Shown piece by piece: positions 51,216 through 60,444 of a stretch of DNA of 64,000 nt. The position numbers were made by a program, and so were the translations under genes. Within the stretch, counting starts at the first letter, position 1, and each line of letters begins with the position of its first letter. Below the pieces are notes generated by a model. That model had not been told where the DNA came from. It saw nothing but the letters and a program-made list of their open reading frames with translations, and did no database searches. This DNA comes from JAPEKQ01 sp964516845 (GTDB lineage Bacteria; Joyebacterota; Joyebacteria; Joyebacterales; Joyebacteraceae): contig CAZEXP010000009.1 of the NCBI GenBank assembly GCA_964516845.1, forward strand, positions 1 through 64,000, given 5' to 3'.

Positions 51216-52442
51216 CTAGTTCCGGCGCTCAAGTTCGAACACGCGCCTGATGACGGCCTCGCCCGCGCGTGTCAGCTCGACGCCGCGGCGCGCCATCACG
51301 AGCCGGGCGGTCGCGACGGCCCGTTCGAGCTCGTGCACGGTCACGTCACCGTTCACGCTCCACGCGAACGACGGGATCACCTTGGGAGAGATCTCCGAGG
51401 CTACAACATTGGCGAACACGCCGATCACGACTCCCGTATTGAGCTTCGTCCCTATCGCCGTCTTGGAGTGATCGCCGATGGTAGCACCCACGAACAGCGA
51501 ACCCGTGTCGTGGACCTCGCCGGCGATCTCCACACGCACGGTGCCGTAGTTGTTCTTCAGATCGCTGGTATCCGTCGCGGCGCCGAGGTTCACCCAGCTG
51601 CCGAGATACGAATGGCCGAGGAACCCGTCGTGCTGCTTGTTGGAGTACGAATGGATGATGGACCCCTCGACCTCGCCGCCGACCTTGCACGACTCCCCGA
51701 TCGAGGTGCCTCCGTATATCTTCGCGCCGATCTTGATGACCGTGTCACGGCCGACGAATGCGGGCCCCACAACGACGGCATTCGCCATGACGCATGCGCC
51801 CGGCGCCACAACCACGGGGCCGTCGGTAGCATCCAGCACCGCCCCGGCCGCCACACTCGCCCCCTCGCCCACAGAGACCCGGGCCGGCGCGACGATGCAA
51901 GCTCTTTCGCTGACGCTGCCCTCCATCGCGCCTGCCGCGAGAACGAGCGGAGCATCCCTCTCGATCTCCTCGGCGTTCAGACGAACGAGTTCCCATGGGA
52001 ACGAAACCACGCGCGCCGGAATCTCCAGTCGACTCGCCAGCTCAAGCGCGGTGATGTCGTAGCCGCTGTTCTCGAGAGCGCCGGTACGTTCCCGCACGCG
52101 GTCGTTGATCCTGGCGCCGACGACGGAGCCGCCGGACGTCAGCACGGTCTCGGCGTCGACATCGTCAAGAGCGGCGAGCAGCGTCTCGTCCACGATCACA
52201 TTCGCCGAGAGCAGCAGCGTCGGTCTGTCGTCGGCGGCAGCGGGCGTCCGACCGGGATAGGTCTCGGCCGCCCACGCGGAGAGAGCGGGACGCGCGCCCA
52301 GGAGAACGCGCCACGATGGACGGCGATACTCGAGCTTCTCGCGAAGCAGCAGTGCCCCACACCTCAGATCGAAGACCGGTCGGAGGAACGTGATGGGGCC
52401 GAACGTCGACGTCCCCGGATTCTCATAGAGTATGACCTGCAC
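51216..52442 (-). CDS. Alternative GlmU-type nucleotidyltransferase/acyltransferase (TIGR03991-like)
   Basis: The 408-residue protein starts at GTG 52442 behind GGGAGG. Its N-terminus (YENPGTSTFGPITFLRPVFDLRCG is spread over residues 5-28) matches the alternative GlmU family of Bacteroidetes, in which the nucleotidyltransferase part is diverged from E. coli GlmU. The C-terminal half is a left-handed beta-helix with hexapeptide repeats (APARVSVGEGASVAAGAVL, then GTKLNTGVVIGVFANV). Such enzymes are predicted to make UDP-GlcNAc from GlcN-1-P. It is 19 bp after rsgA and is probably the last gene of the efflux operon, although its activity here is inferred. Confidence 0.82.
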   Translation of the reverse strand: MQVILYENPGTSTFGPITFLRPVFDLRCGALLLREKLEYRRPSWRVLLGARPALSAWAAETYPGRTPAAADDRPTLLLSANVIVDETLLAALDDVDAETVLTSGGSVVGARINDRVRERTGALENSGYDITALELASRLEIPARVVSFPWELVRLNAEEIERDAPLVLAAGAMEGSVSERACIVAPARVSVGEGASVAAGAVLDATDGPVVVAPGACVMANAVVVGPAFVGRDTVIKIGAKIYGGTSIGESCKVGGEVEGSIIHSYSNKQHDGFLGHSYLGSWVNLGAATDTSDLKNNYGTVRVEIAGEVHDTGSLFVGATIGDHSKTAIGTKLNTGVVIGVFANVVASEISPKVIPSFAWSVNGDVTVHELERAVATARLVMARRGVELTRAGEAVIRRVFELERRN

Positions 52443-52461
52443 GGAGCGGTCCTCCCTTGCA

Positions 52462-53394
52462 TCAGGACGGGCGCCTGAGCTCACTGAGCAGTCTCAGGTA
52501 GCTATCGTGCCGCGCGGCATTGACCTCGCCGCGTTCGACCGCGTCCTTCACGGCACAGTCCGGCTCCGCGGAGTGACTGCACGTCGTGAAGCGACAGCGG
52601 GGAATGTACTCCCGGAACTCCGGGAACAGGTAGTCCAGTTCGTCGGCGCGGATCTTCCAGAAGCCGAGTTCGCGAAACCCCGGCGTGTCGGCGACCAGCG
52701 TTCCGTCTTCGAGACGGAAGATGGTCACGTTGGATGTCGTGTGTTTGCCCTTGTGGGACTTCTTCCCGATCTCACGGACCTTGATGCCAAGACCCGGCTC
52801 GATGGCATTGAGCAGCGAACTCTTGCCCGCGCCGCTCGGTCCCGAGAACACGCTGAATCGACCGCGGACGAGCGCCGCGAGCTCGTCGATATTCGTGCCG
52901 TCGGAGGCCGACGTGGCGACGACATCGTATCCGGCCTGCTCGTATGCGGCAGCCGCAGGCAGCCACTCCCGCTCGTGCACGAGGTCGATCTTGTTGAACA
53001 CGATGACCGACTTCAGATCGGCGCTCTCGGCGATGACAAGGACGCGGTCAAGCATCCGTCGGTTGAGCCTGGGCGTCCCCAGCGACGCGACTGCTACGAG
53101 CTGTTCGACATTCGCGATGATGACCTGTTCGGCCTCTTTCCTCATCCTCGGACGGAGTCTCGACAGCGCTGTCTCCCGCGGATGCACGCGCTCGATCACG
53201 GCCCCGCCGTCGTCGAGCACTGAGATGTCAACCGTGTCGCCGGCGACAACGAACTTCTCATGCTCCGAAAGACCGGCGAAGTGACGCGCGCGCACGCTGG
53301 CGCGGAGTATGCGGCCATCCTCGAGAGCGACCTCCCACTCGTCACGGAAACAGGCCAGCACTCGCCCCCTGTGCTCACTCGAATCGCTAGTCAT
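52462..53394 (-). CDS. rsgA: Ribosome small-subunit-dependent GTPase RsgA
   Basis: The 310-residue circularly permuted GTPase has an N-terminal OB fold and then motifs in permuted order: G4 NKID (134-137), G1 GPSGAGKS (185-192) and G3 DTPG (236-239). A C-terminal zinc finger uses C267, C272, H274 and C280. RsgA helps late maturation of the 30S subunit. The ATG at 53394 lies inside the end of the RND pump gene (8-bp overlap), so the two are coupled. Confidence 0.95.
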   Translation of the reverse strand: MTSDSSEHRGRVLACFRDEWEVALEDGRILRASVRARHFAGLSEHEKFVVAGDTVDISVLDDGGAVIERVHPRETALSRLRPRMRKEAEQVIIANVEQLVAVASLGTPRLNRRMLDRVLVIAESADLKSVIVFNKIDLVHEREWLPAAAAYEQAGYDVVATSASDGTNIDELAALVRGRFSVFSGPSGAGKSSLLNAIEPGLGIKVREIGKKSHKGKHTTSNVTIFRLEDGTLVADTPGFRELGFWKIRADELDYLFPEFREYIPRCRFTTCSHSAEPDCAVKDAVERGEVNAARHDSYLRLLSELRRPS

Positions 53395-56300
53395 CGAGAG
53401 CCTCCATCCCCTCGTCCGGATCGCATGCGCTCGCGGTGATGTGCCGCGTCGTGTCAGGCTGCGTTTCTCCCGCAGTGTCCAGACGCCCGAAGCGTCTGCG
53501 GATGTCGTCGACGATCGAGAAGAGCGCCGGGATGATGAACAGCGTCAGTATGGTCGCGAACGCAAGACCCCACGCCAACGAGGCGGCCATCGGCCCCCAG
53601 CTCCGCGACGACCCGCCCCAACCCATCGCCAGCGGGAGCACACCGAAGATCGTGGTGATGGACGTCAGCAGGATCGGCCTCAAGCGCTGGGTCCCGGCAA
53701 GCACGACGGACTCCCATCGATCGACACCGTTCGATCGCGCCCGCTTGATGAAGTCGACAAGCACGATCGAATCGTTCACGACGACGCCCGCAAGAGCCAC
53801 GATGGCGACGCCTGCATTGAGCGTGAACGGAAAGCGCATCACGGCAAGCCCGATGATGACGCCGATGAACGCGAACGGAACCGTGAACATGATGATCAGC
53901 GGTTGAACGAAGGACTGGAACTCGGTCCCGAGAATCCCGTAGATGAGAAGGATCGCCACGAGGAACGCGAGGAAGAGCGAGGTGAAGGACTCCTGTGTCT
54001 CCTGGAACTCACCTCCGAAGTCGAGTCTGTACCCCGGGTACCTCGTCGGGATGTCGGCGAACTCCGCCTGGAGAAGCCTGTTCACCTCGGTCGACGTTGC
54101 GCCTCCCTCGAGGCCGGCGGTGACCGTGACAACACGCGTCCCGTCGCGGCGGTTGAGCTCCGCTTGCGCGGCGGCGATGCTGAACTCCGCCACATTCGCC
54201 AGCGGGACGATACCCGCCTGCGTCGCGATCGGAAGCCGCTCGAGGTCGTCCATGTCCAGCCGGTCGCCCTCCTCGAGCCGGACGATCACGTCGATCTCAT
54301 CGTCCCCCTCGCCACGGTACTTCGTCGCCTCGACGCCCTCGAAGCTCATTCTCAGCGCGCCCGCTATGTCGCTCACGGTCAGTCCGTAGAGTGCTGCTCG
54401 ATCCTGGAGAACCGAGACACGGAGTTCGGACTTCCCGGGCCTCGTGTCGTCGTCGATCTCGACGACGCCCTCGATCTCGGCGAGTCGATCCTTGAGCAGG
54501 CCGGCGATCGAGCTCAGGACGAGCGGATCCTCGCCCTCCACGCGCACCTCCACGGGCTCACCCGACGGAGGCCCCTGCTGAGGACGCGACAGCGACAGCC
54601 ACGTCAGACCCGCGACCTGGTTGAGCTCGCCGCGGAGCGCATCCATGATCTCCAGATCGGACCTGCCGCGGTCCCCGGAATCGACGAGGTCCACGTTGAT
54701 CTGCATGTTGTGCGAGGCAAGACGTCCGCGGTGGTTCTCCATCATGAACCCGACCCGTGTGACGACGGCCTCGATCTCATCCTCCGGCAGTTGCTCGATG
54801 ATGCCCTCAAGCTGTCTGGCGATCCGGTCGGTCTCCTCGATCCGCGTCCCGATCCGCGTCTGTGCGCGGATCTCGAACTGGTCGATGTCCTCCTCCTCGA
54901 AGATCTTGATATCGAGGGTCGTGGCGAGACCGATCGCGAAGACTGCCATCAGGAAGATGCCCAGCATCGCGAGATAGCGCCTTCTGAGTACCTGCCTCAG
55001 GAAGCGCTCGTAGCCGCCCGTGAGACGCAGGAAGAGCGGCCGACACCGGTTCTCGGCGCGGTCGATGCGCCCGAAGTCCGCCATGTGCGACGGCAGGATG
55101 AAGAGCGCCTCGACGAGCGAGACGAGAAGCGCGAACGTGACGACCTTGGGGATGACCGCCATGAACTTGCCCCACGTGCCGGTCATCAGCAGCAGGGGCA
55201 GGAACGCCGCCACGGTCGTCAGGACGGCCGCCGTCACGGGCGCCTGCACCTCCTTGAGACCGAGCACCGCGGCCTCGCGCCGCGGCTTCCCCTCCTCCAT
55301 GTGTCGATAGATGTTCTCGATGACGATGATGGCGTCGTCGACGAGCATGCCGAGCACGAGAACGAGCGAGAAGAGCGAGAGCGTGTTGATCGTGATACCG
55401 GCCGCATTCATCAGGATGAACGCGCCGAAGAAGCTGAACGGGATCCCGATGCAGGCGAGCACGGCGTTCCGCGCGCCGATGAACACGAAGAGCGTCAGGG
55501 CAACGAGGACAATGCCGAATGCGGCGTTCCTCTGGAGGATCTGCAGCACGTCGCGGACCTCGATGGACGCGTCGTTCCGGATCTCGAAACTCACATCCTC
55601 AGACAGTCGCGCGTCGTACTCATCGACAACGCCGCGAATGCGCTCGGCCACCCGGACGATGCTCCCGGTGCTCTCCTTCATCACCCAGAGCGTCACGCTC
55701 CGCTCGCCGTTGAGCCGCGCGTAGGTCAGCGGATCGGCGAGCGTGTCCCGCACGCGACCGACGTCGCGAATCCGGATCTGTCCGCCGGAGGGACCTGAGG
55801 CTATGACGTGGTCCTCGATTCCCTCGAGCGACTCGAATTCGCCAAGCGTCCGGACGATGTACTCGGATGTGCTCAGATCGAGCGTGCCGCCCGGGACGTT
55901 CAGGTTCCTCGCGGCCAGCGACCCCACGACCTGCCCGATCGGAATGCCGTACGCGGCGAGTCGGTCGGCGTCCAGTTCGATGAGTATCTCGCGTTCCCTG
56001 GTGCCGATGATGTCAACGTCCGCCACGGATGCGACATCGAGGATCTGCTCTCTGAGGTCCTCCGCTATCTCACGGAGCACCGTGTCGCTCTCCTGCCCCC
56101 CGATGCTGACGGACAGGATGGGGATGACCTCGGCGAGCTTGATGGGGATGACCACGGGATCATCAAGATCGCTCGGGAGCTTCGCGCCCGCCGCGTCCAC
56201 CGCCGTTCTCAGGTCCATCACACCCTTGTCGAAATCGTCATCGGAGAGCCCCGGCTTGAAGCGGACATCGATGACGCAGCGGCTCTCCGACGACGTCGAA

Positions 56301-56542
56301 CTGACGTGTTCGACATCCTCAACGCTCTCGATCTCCTCCTCGAGCGGCTTCGTGACCAGCGTCTCGATCTCCTCGGGCGAGACACCCGGATAGGAGACCC
56401 AGACGATCGCCTCATCGAGACTGACGTTCGGCAGGAGCTCAGCCGGCATCTGGAAATAGGTGAAGACGCCGACAATGAGAACGCCGAACATGACGAGGTT
56501 CACGAGAACCGGCTGTTTGACGGAGAATTCGCCGATGTTCAT
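53387..56542 (-). CDS. RND-family efflux transporter, inner-membrane subunit
   Basis: The 1051-residue protein has the AcrB/MexB layout: one N-terminal helix, a large periplasmic porter loop, helices 2-6, a second loop and helices 8-12. The proton-relay aspartates are in GMLVDDAIIVIENI (TM4), and the family motif around FAIPFSFFGAF/MNAAG is present. With the adaptor and TolC-like genes upstream it forms a tripartite proton-driven exporter across both membranes. The first residues (SVKQPVLVNLVMFGVLIVG) and the size fit the HAE-type (hydrophobe/amphiphile) group rather than metal exporters. The substrate is unknown. GGGAGC precedes the ATG. Confidence 0.95.
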   Translation of the reverse strand: MNIGEFSVKQPVLVNLVMFGVLIVGVFTYFQMPAELLPNVSLDEAIVWVSYPGVSPEEIETLVTKPLEEEIESVEDVEHVSSTSSESRCVIDVRFKPGLSDDDFDKGVMDLRTAVDAAGAKLPSDLDDPVVIPIKLAEVIPILSVSIGGQESDTVLREIAEDLREQILDVASVADVDIIGTREREILIELDADRLAAYGIPIGQVVGSLAARNLNVPGGTLDLSTSEYIVRTLGEFESLEGIEDHVIASGPSGGQIRIRDVGRVRDTLADPLTYARLNGERSVTLWVMKESTGSIVRVAERIRGVVDEYDARLSEDVSFEIRNDASIEVRDVLQILQRNAAFGIVLVALTLFVFIGARNAVLACIGIPFSFFGAFILMNAAGITINTLSLFSLVLVLGMLVDDAIIVIENIYRHMEEGKPRREAAVLGLKEVQAPVTAAVLTTVAAFLPLLLMTGTWGKFMAVIPKVVTFALLVSLVEALFILPSHMADFGRIDRAENRCRPLFLRLTGGYERFLRQVLRRRYLAMLGIFLMAVFAIGLATTLDIKIFEEEDIDQFEIRAQTRIGTRIEETDRIARQLEGIIEQLPEDEIEAVVTRVGFMMENHRGRLASHNMQINVDLVDSGDRGRSDLEIMDALRGELNQVAGLTWLSLSRPQQGPPSGEPVEVRVEGEDPLVLSSIAGLLKDRLAEIEGVVEIDDDTRPGKSELRVSVLQDRAALYGLTVSDIAGALRMSFEGVEATKYRGEGDDEIDVIVRLEEGDRLDMDDLERLPIATQAGIVPLANVAEFSIAAAQAELNRRDGTRVVTVTAGLEGGATSTEVNRLLQAEFADIPTRYPGYRLDFGGEFQETQESFTSLFLAFLVAILLIYGILGTEFQSFVQPLIIMFTVPFAFIGVIIGLAVMRFPFTLNAGVAIVALAGVVVNDSIVLVDFIKRARSNGVDRWESVVLAGTQRLRPILLTSITTIFGVLPLAMGWGGSSRSWGPMAASLAWGLAFATILTLFIIPALFSIVDDIRRRFGRLDTAGETQPDTTRHITASACDPDEGMEALDD

Positions 56543-56580
56543 CCGCTATCGCTCCCGCCGTGCGCCGCGCGCACGCTCAC

Positions 56581-57690
56581 TTACGATCCCGACTTGATCT
56601 CGATGGATGCCCCATCGCTCACCTGCGTGTAGCCGACGGAGATGATCCTGTCTCCGGCCGCGAGACCGGACTCCACAACAACCTGCCCCCCGAGCACCGC
56701 CCCGAGCGTCACTCTCCGGAGCGTTGCCAGGGAGTCCACGGCGACGAACACCGCGGGTTCTCCGTAGCGGTCGATGATCCAGTCCCGCTCTATGACGATG
56801 GCGTCGTTGAGCTCACGGGCGGACACCGTCACCTCCGCGACCATGCCGGAGCGAAGCCTGCCTCCGCGATTCTCGAATGTGACGCGGACGGGATAAGTCT
56901 TGGTCATGTCGTCGGCCCGGCGACCGACATAGTCGACCCGCCCGGCGAATATCTCCCCGGGGTAGGGCCTGACGGTCAGCGACGCCTTGAGTCCGGCCCG
57001 CAGTTCGACGACGCGACCCTCGCTGACGCCGAAATCGACCTCGAGGAAGTCATCGTTGATAACGTGCGCGACAGGCGTGCCCATCGCGACGAGCTGCCCC
57101 TCTTCCGCATAGATGAAGGCCACGCGTCCCGACACCGGCGCGCTGATCGCCGTGTCACGGAGCTGCCGCTCGGCCGCCGCCAGCCCGGCCTCCGCGGTCG
57201 CGGACATCGCCCGTGCGGCCGTGGCGCGCGTCTGGGCGGTCTCATGGTCGAGATCGGAGATGTCGCCGTTCTCCCACAGGTGCTTCGCCCGTTTGAGACC
57301 GAGTTCGGCGTCGCCGAGTTCTGCCTCGGCGGTGAGAAACTGCGCCCTGGCCTGCTGCGCGCCGAGGCCGGCGAGCTCCAGATCCAGACGAACCAGCACA
57401 TCCCCCGCCTCCACCGCGTCCCCCACGGATGCCGGTATCGCCAGAACACGACCGTTCGCCTCGGCGCTCACCTGCACGTCGGTTGCCGCGCGAATGGTCC
57501 CGGTCGCGCTGACCGTCGTCGCGGCATCGCGTGGCTCGATCACCGTCACCTCGACGGGCACCGGCGCCGCGCCACTGGTCGCCGGGGTCTCCTCGTCCGC
57601 GGAAGGACGTCCGCATCCCCCGACCGCGAGCGCGAGGACAAGCCCTCCGGCGAACACGATCCGGGTCACCCGGTTGCTCGTTCGTCTCAT
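56581..57690 (-). CDS. RND periplasmic adaptor (HlyD/AcrA family) lipoprotein
   Basis: The 369-residue membrane-fusion protein begins at ATG 57690 with GGAGAG upstream; an ATG 18 bp earlier lacks a ribosome-binding site. A lipoprotein signal peptide ends in VGGC (C26). Barrel-sandwich half-motifs (VSAEANGRVLAIPASVGDAVEAGDVLVRL is spread over residues 73-101), an alpha-helical hairpin (about 105-165) and the beta-barrel domain follow. It links the RND pump (38 bp downstream) to the TolC-like channel (56 bp upstream). Confidence 0.93.
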   Translation of the reverse strand: MRRTSNRVTRIVFAGGLVLALAVGGCGRPSADEETPATSGAAPVPVEVTVIEPRDAATTVSATGTIRAATDVQVSAEANGRVLAIPASVGDAVEAGDVLVRLDLELAGLGAQQARAQFLTAEAELGDAELGLKRAKHLWENGDISDLDHETAQTRATAARAMSATAEAGLAAAERQLRDTAISAPVSGRVAFIYAEEGQLVAMGTPVAHVINDDFLEVDFGVSEGRVVELRAGLKASLTVRPYPGEIFAGRVDYVGRRADDMTKTYPVRVTFENRGGRLRSGMVAEVTVSARELNDAIVIERDWIIDRYGEPAVFVAVDSLATLRRVTLGAVLGGQVVVESGLAAGDRIISVGYTQVSDGASIEIKSGS

Positions 57691-57746
57691 GGCATCTCTC
57701 CGGTTCATCGTGCACGTCGCGCCGACGGCTCCCGCCTCGGAACGTC

Positions 57747-59117
57747 TCAGTTCCGCGCGGAACGCTCCCCGACGAGGTTCTCGAGTTCGGACAGGCTGAC
57801 GAAGCAGTCGTACAGCGAGTTGATGTATCCCATGCGGCCGCGGTCGTGCAGCACCCGCGCGTCCGCGAGATCGGTCGACTGCACCATGCCCTGCCCGTAC
57901 ATGTCGTCCATGCTGTCGAAGTGCTGGCGCGACTGCGCGACCAGGCGTTCGGCCGCCTCCAGCCCTTCCAGGCGAGACCTGAGCGTCGCGATCGAGCTGC
58001 GAAGCCCGAGGACCATCATCCGCTCACCTTCATCCCGACGGCTCATCGCCGCCAGATGCCTCCTTCGCGCCTGCTGATAGTCGGACAGATTCTTGAAACT
58101 CGTAAAGACAGGCACCTCGAGGAATGCAGTCACCGACCACGCGACCTCGTCGTCCGGCTCGATGTCGCCGTCCGCCCTCCATCCGTAGGTGGCCTGAGCG
58201 TTGACGGCGGGAAGAAACGCGCCGCGCGCGATGGTCACGCCGTGCCGCTCGATGTCGGCAACGTCGCGGAGGGCAAGATACCCGGGATTGCTCGAAAGGA
58301 GCGAGCGAGCCTCAAGCTCGGTCGCTGGATTCCCATCGAGAAGCCCCCGGTAGGGAGCACAGCGAGCCTCGAGTTCGAGACGCGACACGTCCTCCAGTTC
58401 AAACCCTGCATCGAGCGGGAGTCCGAGCGTGGCGGCCAGCGATGTGCGGGCAAGCACGACCGAATTCTCGGCGTCGATGAGCGCCCGTCGATCCTCCGCC
58501 AGCTGAACCTCCCAGAGCAGGCGGTCGGCTCGACCGGTGATGCCGATCTCTTCCTTCCGACGCGACGTCGCCACGCGCTCCTCCGCCGCACGCATCGCGT
58601 CACGCGATACGTCGAGCAGCGCCTCCGTCCTCAGAACGTCGAAGAACGCCGATTTCGCGGCGACCATGACATCCAGGCGCGCCGCGTCGAGACCGTGCAG
58701 CGCAGCGCTCCTCGCGGCGCCCGCGAGACCGACCGCGCCCCAGAGGCGTCCGCCGTTGAACACGGGCATCGACGCATTGAACGACGTCTCGTACGTCGTT
58801 TCATAGAGGAACGGCTCGATCTCGAGCTCCTCCGGCAGGAACTCGATCGAGGCGTTCGCGCGCTCGTATGTATCGGGGTCCACGCGGCGGGCTGACGACC
58901 TGAGCGAGACCGACGGAAGGAGCGATGCCCACGCGCTGCGCGCGCCCCATCGGGCAGCCTCGTAGTCGTCGCGGGCGGCCTCGAGCGTGCGGTTGTGCTC
59001 AAGCGCGAGATCGACCGCCTGCGCCAGTGTGAGCCTCTCCCCGGCCGAGGCACAGACCGCGGACAGAAACAGCAGGATGAACCCCGCCATCCGAACCGCG
59101 GCGAAGAGACGACGCAT
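57747..59117 (-). CDS. TolC-family outer-membrane efflux channel
   Basis: The 456-residue protein has a signal peptide (about 1-26) and the two-fold TolC repeat of long coiled helices: LTLAQAVDLALEHNRTLEAA at the start of the mature protein and a matching AERLVAQSRQHFDSMDDMYGQG near the end. It forms the trimeric outer-membrane duct of the exporter. ATG 59117 has GGAG seven bases upstream. It is the first gene of the efflux operon. Confidence 0.92.
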   Translation of the reverse strand: MRRLFAAVRMAGFILLFLSAVCASAGERLTLAQAVDLALEHNRTLEAARDDYEAARWGARSAWASLLPSVSLRSSARRVDPDTYERANASIEFLPEELEIEPFLYETTYETSFNASMPVFNGGRLWGAVGLAGAARSAALHGLDAARLDVMVAAKSAFFDVLRTEALLDVSRDAMRAAEERVATSRRKEEIGITGRADRLLWEVQLAEDRRALIDAENSVVLARTSLAATLGLPLDAGFELEDVSRLELEARCAPYRGLLDGNPATELEARSLLSSNPGYLALRDVADIERHGVTIARGAFLPAVNAQATYGWRADGDIEPDDEVAWSVTAFLEVPVFTSFKNLSDYQQARRRHLAAMSRRDEGERMMVLGLRSSIATLRSRLEGLEAAERLVAQSRQHFDSMDDMYGQGMVQSTDLADARVLHDRGRMGYINSLYDCFVSLSELENLVGERSARN

Positions 59118-59177
59118 CCGCAATCTCCAAAAATGAGTGTCGAGTCGTATTTCGAGCGTACGCGATACCGGGAGTTG

Positions 59178-59206
59178 AGTCTACACGATGGATGAAGACC
59201 GCTCAA
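59178..59206 (-). promoter_or_regulatory. Possible promoter of the efflux operon
   Basis: On the minus strand TTGAGC (59206-59201), 17 bp, TAGACT (59183-59178), just upstream of the TolC gene. Both hexamers match four of six bases. Confidence 0.45.
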
Positions 59207-59208
59207 GA

Positions 59209-60012
59209 CTAGTCCGCGCCGAGGCCCGGCGAATTGAGCACGGTCAGCATCTCCTCGTGGACCAGGGCGTTGCTCGCAACGATGTCGCCCCGGCTGTGAT
59301 CCCAGCTCGAGCCGTCCGTCAGCGAGACGGCGCCCCCCGCCTCGAGGACGAGCAGCCCGCCGGCAGACACATCCCAGATCTTCAACCCGAGCTCCCAGAA
59401 CCCGTCGAGGCGGCCGCAGGCCACGTACGCGAGATCGAGTTCCGCCGAACCGGCGCGTCGGATCCCGCGAACGGAAAGAATGAACCGATTCAGATTGCCG
59501 AGGTTGTTCTCGCTGGATTCGGAGCGGTCGTACGGGAAGCCCGTCGCCACGATCGAATCGCCCAGGACCGGGGCGTCGGAGACGCGGATACGCTCCCCGT
59601 TGAGCGTCGCGCCCTCCCCGCGCTCGGCCACAAAGAGCTCGTCACGAAGCGGGTCGTAGACGACACCCGTCACAAGCTCCCCCGCCTCCTCGACGGCGAT
59701 GGCGACGCAGTAGAACGGATAGCCGTGCGCGAAATTGTTCGTCCCGTCCAGCGGGTCGACGATCCACGCGCGGGAGCGGGTCCCGGTTCCCTCGCCCGGC
59801 GCGACCGGCGAACTCTCCTCGGCGACGATACGGTCGTCGGGATAGCGTTCGCGGATGCGTCCGAGAATGAGCTTCTCGGATGCCGTGTCGACCGAGGTGA
59901 CGAGATCGCGTTTGCCCTTCATGTCGATGGCGAACGGATGCCGCCGGCCCTCCCGCAGAATGGCGCCCGCCTCCCGGGCGATCTCGGCGGCATGCTTCGT
60001 ATGCTCATTCAA
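59209..60012 (-). CDS. Inositol monophosphatase family protein (SuhB-like)
   Basis: The 267-residue protein shows the metal-binding IMPase signatures EESS, WIVDPLDGTNNFAHG and IWDVSAGGLLVLEAGG, so it is a magnesium-dependent, lithium-sensitive-type sugar or inositol phosphatase. The TTG at 60012, with GGGAG six bases upstream, gives exactly the usual SuhB length; the longer frame to 60063 has no ribosome-binding site. The substrate could be inositol-1-phosphate or another phosphomonoester. It ends 92 bp before the TolC gene on the same strand and may be read through into it. Confidence 0.93.
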   Translation of the reverse strand: MNEHTKHAAEIAREAGAILREGRRHPFAIDMKGKRDLVTSVDTASEKLILGRIRERYPDDRIVAEESSPVAPGEGTGTRSRAWIVDPLDGTNNFAHGYPFYCVAIAVEEAGELVTGVVYDPLRDELFVAERGEGATLNGERIRVSDAPVLGDSIVATGFPYDRSESSENNLGNLNRFILSVRGIRRAGSAELDLAYVACGRLDGFWELGLKIWDVSAGGLLVLEAGGAVSLTDGSSWDHSRGDIVASNALVHEEMLTVLNSPGLGAD

Positions 60013-60063
60013 GGGGCGCTCCCTGTCGCGGGACGCGACGGTGCTCAGTCTCCGTGATATCAC

Positions 60064-60296
60064 ATCGAGAGGTCATTCAAACACAGCGGAGGCAGGGAGG
60101 CAAGACGGACGGGCCCATCCGAACGGGAGGCGCCGGAGTGGGCCCGTCAGGCATTGAGAGGAGGGCAAATCCTCTCGCCGCTGGATGGGCGCGTGCCTGT
60201 TGCGCGGCGGCACGACCCTGGTGACGCTCGTATGACCCCCATTCAGGCGGCGGGGTTTCAGAAAACCCGCGCTCGGGACGCACCGGGCACACTCAC
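60064..60296. other. Gene-free region with several inverted repeats
   Basis: No credible ORF is present. Perfect inverted repeats lie at 60108-60117 with 60139-60148 (10 bp, 21-nt loop) and at 60156-60162 with 60170-60176 (7 bp); an imperfect one lies at 60250-60270. The region could hold the leader of the IMPase gene or a structured RNA; I could not match it to a known class. Confidence 0.5.
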
Positions 60297-60325
60297 TTGA
60301 ACCTGTGCAACGCATGCGCTATCAT
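60297..60325 (+). promoter_or_regulatory. Promoter of the M16 peptidase
   Basis: TTGAAC (60297-60302), 17 bp, TATCAT (60320-60325). The predicted start near 60332 leaves a leader of about 112 nt ending in AAGGAG before the ATG. Confidence 0.65.
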
Positions 60326-60444
60326 GTTGTCTAACATCGTGAATTCCAGACACTCGGTCCGCCGCAGCGCACCCCCCGTTGGGGTCGTGCCGGCGGCCGC
60401 TCTATGAGTAGGACAACCGGAGGAACCGGAACAAGGAGAAGTCG

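Noticed and set aside
53309..55798. An 829-codon open frame on the plus strand opposite the RND pump
   Set aside because: It is a mirror of the strong GC codon bias of the pump gene. Its translation is rich in R, D, H and E without any domain, and there is no ribosome-binding site.
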